NCBI GenBank assembly: GCA_964495595.1
Contig: CAZBWH010000061.1
Coordinates: 1-19,718, forward strand
Source of the DNA: CALMFQ01 sp964495595
Lineage (GTDB): Bacteria > Pseudomonadota > Gammaproteobacteria > Burkholderiales > SCOH01
Length of the DNA stretch: 19,718 nucleotides
Direction: 5' to 3'
Position numbers and translations under genes: made by a program. The notes under the pieces are model-generated. The model ran no database searches. It was not told where the DNA came from and saw only the letters and a program-made list of their open reading frames with translations. Numbering within the stretch: position 1 is the first letter of the stretch; the number at the start of each line of letters is the position of its first letter. This document shows positions 1-6,200 of this stretch, piece by piece.

Positions 1-1
1 C

Positions 2-772
2 AACAGCTACGTCGGTCTGACCGACAACGCTGCCAACCTGGCTGCTGCTGCGATCAACAACACCGTCGGTACGTTGACAGTGACTGGTACTGCAACTGTC
101 GCCCAAGCGACTACCATTGATGGGTTTACCAACACCGGAGCGAATACGTACAGCGTTGCCGATGCAGATGCGAATATCGTTACCGCGTTGAACGGCGGCG
201 CGGGTCTGGCTGCGGTTCAGGCGGCTGCCTCAATCGATGGTGCGACCAACTCAATCGGCCTGAACGAAACCGGTATGACCAACCTGTTGGCTGCAACCGG
301 TAATCTGGCTGCTACCGACGCGTTGACCGTAACTGGAAGCTCCAGTGCCAACCTCGGTACGCTGACGTCCTTCGGTGGTAATGGCACCATTACCTTCGCT
401 GGCGCCAATGCGCTGACGGTGAACATGGGCACCTCGGGTGTAACCACAATCACCATCAGTGGTACAGGCGATCACATCATCACTACGGCAGCTGCCACGG
501 CCGAACAAGTCGTGCTTGGCGCTACCTACGACGGTGGTGTGATTCTGAACAGTCTGGCTGCTGGCGATACGCTGGACATGGATGGCGCCAATGCGATTAC
601 CGCACTGACCATCCTCGCGCCGACTGCTGGTGATGTGGATGCGGCTGGCGAGTGGTTCTTCGGTTCGGGGGTATTCACCTACTACGATAACATTGACTCC
701 GCTCAGCACCAGATCGCACTGGTTGGCGTAACCAACGTACTGGTTGCTGGCGATATCGTTACAATCATCTAA
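2..772 (+). CDS. S-layer-like T1SS substrate, C-terminal part (5' truncated by window)
   Basis: The reading frame is open from the first bases of the window to a TAA at 770-772, so only the last 256 residues are seen. They are rich in Ala, Thr, Gly, Asn, Val and Asp, and contain no Lys, Arg or Cys. The first ~110 residues hold degenerate repeats of the type 'Y-x-V-x-D-x-x-A-N-(I/L)' followed by 'T-V-T-G-T-A-T-V-A-Q-A-T-T-I-D'. These occur in giant S-layer and adhesin-like proteins exported by type I systems. The end (F-T-Y-Y-D-N, then I-A-L-V-G-V-T-N-V-L-V-A-G-D) is a hydrophobic/acidic beta-rich tail that would suit an uncleaved C-terminal T1SS signal. Codons such as GGT, GCT and ACC are frequent, as in strongly expressed genes. 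Family assignment rests on repeat style and composition. The exporter at 8949-13400 is a plausible partner, by inference. A non-S-layer adhesin remains possible. Confidence 0.7.
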   Translation, partial: NSYVGLTDNAANLAAAAINNTVGTLTVTGTATVAQATTIDGFTNTGANTYSVADADANIVTALNGGAGLAAVQAAASIDGATNSIGLNETGMTNLLAATGNLAATDALTVTGSSSANLGTLTSFGGNGTITFAGANALTVNMGTSGVTTITISGTGDHIITTAAATAEQVVLGATYDGGVILNSLAAGDTLDMDGANAITALTILAPTAGDVDAAGEWFFGSGVFTYYDNIDSAQHQIALVGVTNVLVAGDIVTII

Positions 773-792
773 CCGCAACTCAGCCAAGTAGG

Positions 793-813
793 GTGGGCAA
801 CCTTGTTGCCCAC
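793..813 (+). other. Perfect 9-bp hairpin downstream of the S-layer-like gene
   Basis: GTGGGCAAC (793-801) and GTTGCCCAC (805-813) are perfect inverted copies separated by 3 nt. The hairpin starts 20 bases after the stop codon and directly precedes the T-tailed terminator at 828-860. It lacks its own T-tract, so it may stabilise the 3' end of the mRNA or be a dispersed palindromic repeat. Confidence 0.6.
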
Positions 814-827
814 GCGAAACGCCCAAG

Positions 828-860
828 CCGCCCCACGGGAAACTGTGGGGCGGTTTTTTT
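828..860 (+). terminator. Intrinsic terminator of the S-layer-like gene
   Basis: A perfect 9-bp GC-rich stem, CCGCCCCAC (828-836) with GTGGGGCGG (845-853) and an 8-nt loop, is followed at once by seven T residues (854-860). This is a textbook Rho-independent terminator and separates the S-layer-like gene from the methyltransferase. Confidence 0.9.
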
Positions 861-1042
861 GCGCTCGGCATGGGGGTCTTTTGCGGGCGATAATGCCGCT
901 GCGGGCGGGCCCAGCAATTCAAGTTAAGCGCCGCCAGGTGTAGTGCGAGCGCTGCATGATCGGGTATGCTGGCCGCGAGGTTTGCCCTTGCCGGCGGTAA
1001 GCCACTTGATATGGGCAGTCATGACTTCTTATTGGAGAGAGA
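861..1042 (+). other. Intergenic region upstream of the methyltransferase
   Basis: I see no gene here. A weak promoter candidate is TTGCCC (982-987) with TTGATA (1006-1011), spacer 18; a TATGCT at 965-970 has no convincing -35. A good ribosome binding site, GGAGAGAG, lies at 1034-1041 just before the ATG at 1043. Transcription of the methyltransferase must start in this interval if the upstream terminator is efficient. Confidence 0.4.
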
Positions 1043-2571
1043 ATGAGCTGGAGCGAAGGCTATGTGGCCGACATTAATTACACCTTTGGTTATTACGCGG
1101 AGATGAATCCTGTCCGGCTCAATCTTGCCCTGTTGCTGGCCGGGCTGGAGGGGCTGCCCGATGGGCCCTGTTGTGAGCTGGGCTTCGGCCAGGGGGTGTC
1201 GGTCAATGTTCATGCTGCCGGCAATATCGGGCGCCAGTGGTGGGGAACTGATTTCAACCCTGCTCAGGTAGCTTATGCGCGCCAGTTGGCGAGCGCTGCC
1301 GGTTCTCAGGCAATACTGGACGAGCAGAGCTTTGCTGATTTCTGCGCTCGCGACGATCTTCCACCATTTGCCCTGATTGCCCTGCATGGTGTGTGGAGCT
1401 GGATATCGGATGACAACCGCCATCAGATTGTCGAGCTGGCGCGTCGCCGCCTGTTGCCGGGCGGGGTGTTGTATGTCAGTTACAATACGCCACCGGGCNN
1501 NNNNNNNNGCGGCATTTGTTGGTCGAACATGCACGCTCAATGAGCGCGCCGGGATGCCAGACCCCCGATAAAATGGCTGCCGCAATCCAGTTCAGTGAAC
1601 AGCTATTGGCTGTGGAACCCTTGTTTGCCAAAGCAAACCCTGCACTGCTTCAACGCGTCAAGACGCTTGGTAGCCAGCACCCGGCCTATCTGGCGCATGA
1701 ATACATGAACGCCGATTGGGTGCCTATGCCGTTTGCCGACGTTGCCCGCTGGCTGACCCCGGCAAAATTGAACTACGCCGGTTCGGCGCAACCGCTGGAC
1801 TATCTGGATGCCTTGCACATGACCGATGCCCAGCGTGAGCTGATGACGGGAATCGAGGATCGTGAATTCCGTGAAACGGTGCGGGAGCTGATCCTGAATC
1901 AGCAATTCCGCCGTGATGTATGGGTGAAAGGTGCGCGCAGGCTGCCTAAGCGCGAGCAGATGCAGCGCTTTTGGCAATTGCCTTTGGTGCTGGTGGCCGC
2001 ATCGGTACCGGAGGAGTTGAAAGTGCAGACCGCTCGCGGTGAAGTCGGTTTGCAAAGTCGTTACTATTATCCTGTCCTGGCCTTGCTTGCGGCACAGGAT
2101 GAGCCGTTGACGGTGGGTGAGCTGGCGCGGCAGCTTCAGTCAGCAGGGCCCTACGATGCCGCGCTGCTGATGCAGATCGTGACCACACTGGTCGGGATGG
2201 GGCTGGTGATGCCGGCACAATCCGTGGCTGCCACGGATGCTGCCAGACCGCATGCGGCCCGTTTGAATGCGCATTTCTGGCGTGAAGCGTTGCATAGTCA
2301 GGATGTTGTGTACAACGTCAGCCCCGTAACCGGTGGTGGCGTGACCATTGGCCATGTTCCGCAGTTGTTGCTGGCTGCCCGTGCCGAAGGCCATGTTTCT
2401 CCAGATGCGTGGGTGGCGTTTGCTCGGCAACGTTTAATGAGTGAGGGCCGCGGGCTGAGCAAGGCGGGCCAATTGCTGCAGGATGCCACACTAGTGGATG
2501 CCGAGCTGCGCGAGCAGGCCGCCCGTTTTGCGCAATTGCTGCCGGTGTTGCAGCGGTTGCAAATTGTTTGA
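1043..2571 (+). CDS. Class I SAM-dependent methyltransferase with C-terminal regulatory domain, interrupted by an assembly gap
   Basis: The N-terminal half (152 residues before the gap) is a Rossmann-type methyltransferase. It has a glycine-rich SAM motif ELGFGQG at residues 45-51, an acidic strand GTDFNPAQ near 68-75, and a post-II region around A-L-H-G-V-W-S-W. After the 10-N gap, 353 residues continue with a middle region (A-H-E-Y-M-N-x-D-W, W-V-K-G-A-R-R-L) and a winged-helix-like tail, matching proteins carrying the predicted methyltransferase regulatory domain (PF10119/COG4797). The frames differ by one across the gap, but the sequence before it ends Y-N-T-P-P-G and that after it reads (L)-R-H-L-L. 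Both fit one continuous protein of about 510 residues if about 20 nt are missing. Rickettsial protein-lysine methyltransferases that modify OmpB share, as I recall, this architecture, so a surface protein is a plausible substrate (inference). RBS GGAGAGAG at 1034-1041 supports the start. Confidence 0.82.
1499..1508. other. Assembly gap (10 N)
   Basis: Ten undetermined bases sit inside the methyltransferase gene. The coding frame changes from frame 2 to frame 1 across them, which needs a true gap length of 2 modulo 3. The 10 Ns are therefore a placeholder and not the real length. Around 20 nt would restore the conserved block between the Y-N-x-x-P-G and L-R-H-L-L segments. Confidence 0.95.
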
Positions 2572-2593
2572 TGTGAAATCAAGGCGGTATGTT

Positions 2594-2599
2594 TATAAT
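2594..2599 (+). promoter_or_regulatory. Candidate -10 box for the DUF6447-type gene
   Basis: A consensus TATAAT lies 22 nt after the methyltransferase stop codon. The best -35 candidates are poor: TTGATG at 2568-2573 (spacer 20) or GTGAAA at 2573-2578 (spacer 15). Initiation here would give a leader of about 85 nt before the ATG at 2692. Read-through from the methyltransferase gene is the alternative, since no terminator lies between them. Confidence 0.4.
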
Positions 2600-2691
2600 G
2601 TTCGGGATTTTTGTTGGTCGATCAATGGTCGGCCTGTTTCATGCGTCGGGGCGTTGATCTTGTTCCGGCGCCGGTTTTTTCAAGGAAAAAA

Positions 2692-2916
2692 ATGATGTCT
2701 GAAACAACTAATAACCAAGCCGAAGCGAAAATTACCGTCGATGGCAAAGACTATCCGGTAGCCTCTCTGAGCCAGGCTGCGCGCCAGCACATTAGCGCCG
2801 TACGTGCAGCCGATGCGGAGCTGGTTCGCCTGCAGCGCCAGGCTCGCCTGATCCAGGATGCCCGCATTGCCCACGGCAATGCGCTGAAAGCCGAGCTGGA
2901 AAAAACACCCGCCTAA
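2692..2916 (+). CDS. Small DUF6447-type protein
   Basis: This 74-residue (or 73-residue) protein starts at tandem ATG codons 2692 and 2695, behind AAGGA at 2682-2686. The spacing suits either start. The pattern is a short beta-rich head, I-T-V-D-G-K-D-Y-P-V-A-S-L-S, followed by a long, charged amphipathic helix (about residues 22-70) ending in K-A-E-L-E-K. This matches the DUF6447 family as I remember it: a small 'I-T-(I/V)-D-G-x-x-Y' head and a coiled-coil-like tail. It has no signal peptide or membrane segment, so it should be cytoplasmic. Function is not known to me. It sits between a methyltransferase and a giant surface protein and has its own strong terminator, so it may be expressed as a separate unit. 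A chaperone or escort role for secreted proteins would be speculation. Confidence 0.7.
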   Translation: MMSETTNNQAEAKITVDGKDYPVASLSQAARQHISAVRAADAELVRLQRQARLIQDARIAHGNALKAELEKTPA

Positions 2917-2928
2917 GTTCGTTTAGCC

Positions 2929-2972
2929 GCAACAAAAAACCCCGTTAGCTAGGCTGCGGGGTTTTTTGTTGC
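2929..2972. terminator. Strong terminator after the DUF6447-type gene (stem bidirectional)
   Basis: A perfect 16-bp stem pairs 2929-2944 with 2957-2972 around a 12-nt loop. The GC core CCCCG/CGGGG is followed by six T (2962-2967) on the + strand and preceded by six A (2934-2939), so it can also work for - strand transcripts. It starts 12 nt after the stop codon. Confidence 0.93.
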
Positions 2973-3225
2973 GTGCTTCTGCGCCGGGAGACAGGGATAT
3001 CTGGTGCAACCCTGGCTACTGTTTGTTCCGCAATTGCAATTGTCGGCATCCGGATGTGGCATCCGGAGCTATTATCCACTGCATGTGATTGCCGCAGGCA
3101 GTGCGGCATCGTGGAATTAATCCTTTGGAATGATTGAATGGCTGCCAACTGGCGGCCATATTTTAAGCATGCGCTGATTCGGGCCGACGGGTGTCGGCGC
3201 CAGCGCAACGTTGAGGATGGGATAA
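2973..3225 (+). promoter_or_regulatory. Palindrome-rich leader region upstream of the giant cadherin-like/propeller gene
   Basis: No gene is seen in these 253 bases. They hold a 12-bp palindrome CAATTGCAATTG (3031-3042), two direct copies of GGCATCCGGA (3045-3054 and 3058-3067) overlapping the palindrome CATCCGGATG (3047-3056), and an inverted repeat TGCCGCA/TGCGGCA (3090-3096/3102-3108). A hairpin GCCGAC/GTCGGC (3183-3188/3193-3198) lies closer to the gene. A weak promoter candidate is TTGAAT (3134-3139) with CATATT (3157-3162), spacer 17, which would put the last hairpin in the mRNA leader. The ribosome binding site is GAGGA at 3213-3217. Confidence 0.45.
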
Positions 3226-6200
3226 ATGGCTTTTTCGTATACCGATATCAAGAATGCGCTGGCGCAGGCGAGCAGCAAGACGGCGGGCAAGTTTCAGGCA
3301 TTCGATGCGACGTTTTATCAGGCGCACTACGCCGAGGTGCGCGATGCCGGTGGGGCTGTAGTGGATGACAGCCTGAAACACTACAGCGGCGACCCGTTGC
3401 AGCATTATGTGGAAAACGGCGCAGCCAAGGGCTACGCGCCAAACGCCCGCTTTGATGCCGCATTTTACAAAGCGCAGTATGCCGATCTGGCGCCTTTTTC
3501 GGGCGCTGACCTGCTGGCGCATTATGCGCTGTTCGGTGCCTACGAGGGGCGGGCGCCGACGGCGATCCTGAAGGATTTCAATGGCCCGCGCTATCTGACC
3601 GACAACCCGGATGTGGCGGCGTATGTGCGGGCCAATCTGGCCGATTTTCTCGGCAGCGAGACCAATGGGGCCATCGCCCATTATGTGTTGTTCGGTGCGG
3701 CTGAACAGCGGCAGGGGTTTACCACGGCAGGGTTGAGTGTGGAAAACCACGCACCGACCGTGCCTGCACCGCAGAATGTAGCGGTCGATTCGGCCACGCC
3801 GTATGTGTTCAAGCTGGCCGATTTTCCGTTTGCCGATGCGGATGCGGGGGATCGGCTGGAAAAGATCGAACTGGTGTCGCTGCCGCAGACTGGCCAGCTG
3901 AAGCTGGGCGCCACGACGCTGGCGGCAGGGGCGACCGTCACCCGCGCCGAGCTGGAGGCCGGCCAACTGAGCTATGTTGCGGTGGCGGGCAGCAATGGCC
4001 AGCAGAGCCTTGATTTCAAGGTGCGCGATCAGTACAACGCCAGCGATGCGGCACGCTTGAAGCTGGATGTGGCGAGCAACCATGCGCCGACGACGCGCGA
4101 CGGATCGCTGACGCTGAACAAAAACGTCGGCAGCATGACGCTGAAAGTCAGCGACTTTCCTTTTGCCGACGTTGATGCCGGAGATTCGTTGACGGCAGTG
4201 GTCATTACGATGACCCCGGATACGGGGCTGTTGAAGTTGGCGGGGGCCCCTGTTATTGCGGGTTCAGAAGTGACGGTGACTGCCGCTCAGTTGAATGAGG
4301 GTAGACTTACTTTTTCACCCCCGCCTTTCGGCTGGGAGGGCACCGCGACTTTTTCATTCAAGGTGAAGGACGATCAAGAGGCGAGCGATGCCGCCAGGAT
4401 GAAGGTAACAGTGGGCAATGTGGCGCCTACTACCCAGGCGGCGCAGGTGAGCGTGGAGAAAAATCTGGCCTACACCTTCAAATCCGCTGATTTCCCGTTT
4501 GCCGATGCCAATGGCGATCTGCTCGGTGGGTTGGTGGTAAAAACCTTGCCGGGTCTGGGCTCACTAAAACTGAACGGCACCAGCGTCACGGCCGGGCAGA
4601 CGGTTGCCGCAGCCGATCTGGCCGGTGACAAGCTGGTTTACACCCCCGATGTCGAATACAACGGCCAGCAGAGCTTTACCTTTCAGGTGAAGGATGCGGC
4701 GCTGGCCAGCACGGCAGCGACGATGACTCTGGTGGTGGGCAACCGCCCGCCGACGACTGCTGCGGCGTCGGTCAGCCTGGCTGAAGACGCACGTTACGCG
4801 TTCAAGCAGGCTGATTTTCCGTTTACCGATGCCGATGGCAACGCACTGGCCAAGCTGGAGCTGGTGTCGCTGCCGGCAGATGGCCAGTTGCGCCTGAGCG
4901 GCGTGGCGCAACTGGCGGGGGCGCAGATCACTACCGCTGATCTGGCGGCGGGTAAACTGGAGTATGTGCCGGCAGCCAATGCCAACGGTGCGCGCAGCTT
5001 TGATTTCAAAGTGTGGGATCAGCAGGCGGCCAGCAGCGCGGCCACCTTGTCGCTGACGATCACTCCGCTGAACGATGTGCCGACCACCACGGCAGCCAAA
5101 GTGGTGGCAGCGGCCGACACGGTGTACACGTTCAAGCAGGCTGATTTTCCGTTTGCCGATGTCGATGCTGGCGACACGCTGCAGGCGGTGGTGGTGGCCA
5201 GCCTGCCGGCAAGTGGGGACTTGAAGCTGGATGGGACTGCGCTGCAAGCCGGGGGCGCGGTGACGATAGCCAGTCTGACAGCGGGCAAGCTGACCTACAC
5301 GCCGGCCACGGGCTTTAATGGCAAAACCGGCTTTGATTTCAAGGTCAAGGATGCAGCGCTGGAAAGCGGCAGCGCGCTGATGTCGCTGGCTGTGGGAAAT
5401 CAGGCACCGGTGACCCAGAATACACAACTGGCAGTGCCGGAAGCGTCGTATGTGTTCAAGAGCGCTGATTTTCCGTTTCAGGACGATAACGGCGATACGC
5501 TGCAGGCGCTGATAATCACCAGCCTGCCGGCCAGTGGCACGCTCAGGCTGGATGGGGCTGCGGTGAAGGCGGGCGATACGGTAACGGCTGCGCAGTTGAC
5601 GACTGGCAAGCTAAGCTACGCCGCCGTTGCGGGATTCAACGGCCAGACCAGCTTTGGTTTTCAGGTGCAGGATGCCGCGCTGGCCAGCAATGCCGCAACG
5701 CTGACCTTGAATGTAGGGAACCATGCGCCTGTGACGCAGGCTGCCAGTGTGAGTACCGTGGAGAACACCAGCTATACCTTCAAGCTGGCCGATTTTCCCT
5801 TTACCGATGTGGATACGGGGGATCGGCTGGAGCAGTTGGTGCTGGTTTCGTTACCGGCTACCGGGCAGATCAAGCTTGCCGGGGCCGTACTGGCCAAAGG
5901 CGCATCGGTCACACGGGCCGATCTGGATGCGGGCAAGCTGGTGTTTGTGCCCGCAACGGGGGCCAGTGGGGCGGTGTCGTTTGATTTCCAGGTGCGCGAT
6001 GCGCTCAGCAGTAGCAGCGCGGCAAAAATGACGGTGAACGTATCGGGAGTGAACGAGGCGCCGACTACCAGCAACAAGCAGTTGGCCGCAACCGAAGATA
6101 CGACGTATGTGTTCGGGAAAGCAGATTTCCCATTCACCGACGCTGATGGCGATACCCTGCAGGCAGTGGTGGTGGACAGCTTGCCGGCCAGCGGTGCGCT

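Noticed and set aside
1043..1543. Short stand-alone methyltransferase ending at 1543
   Set aside because: The end is created by reading through the ten Ns in the wrong frame. The downstream frame continues the same family domain, so one gene is more likely.
2611..2691. Upstream extension of the DUF6447-type gene from TTG 2611
   Set aside because: The family head begins at M-S-E-T near 2692/2695, with a good ribosome binding site there. The extension looks non-coding and contains promoter-like DNA further upstream.
3163..5427. Long - strand open frames (3163-4083 and 4564-5427)
   Set aside because: They lie wholly opposite the cadherin-like repeats, are Arg/His/Gln-rich without recognisable motifs, and mirror the third-position bias of the + strand gene.
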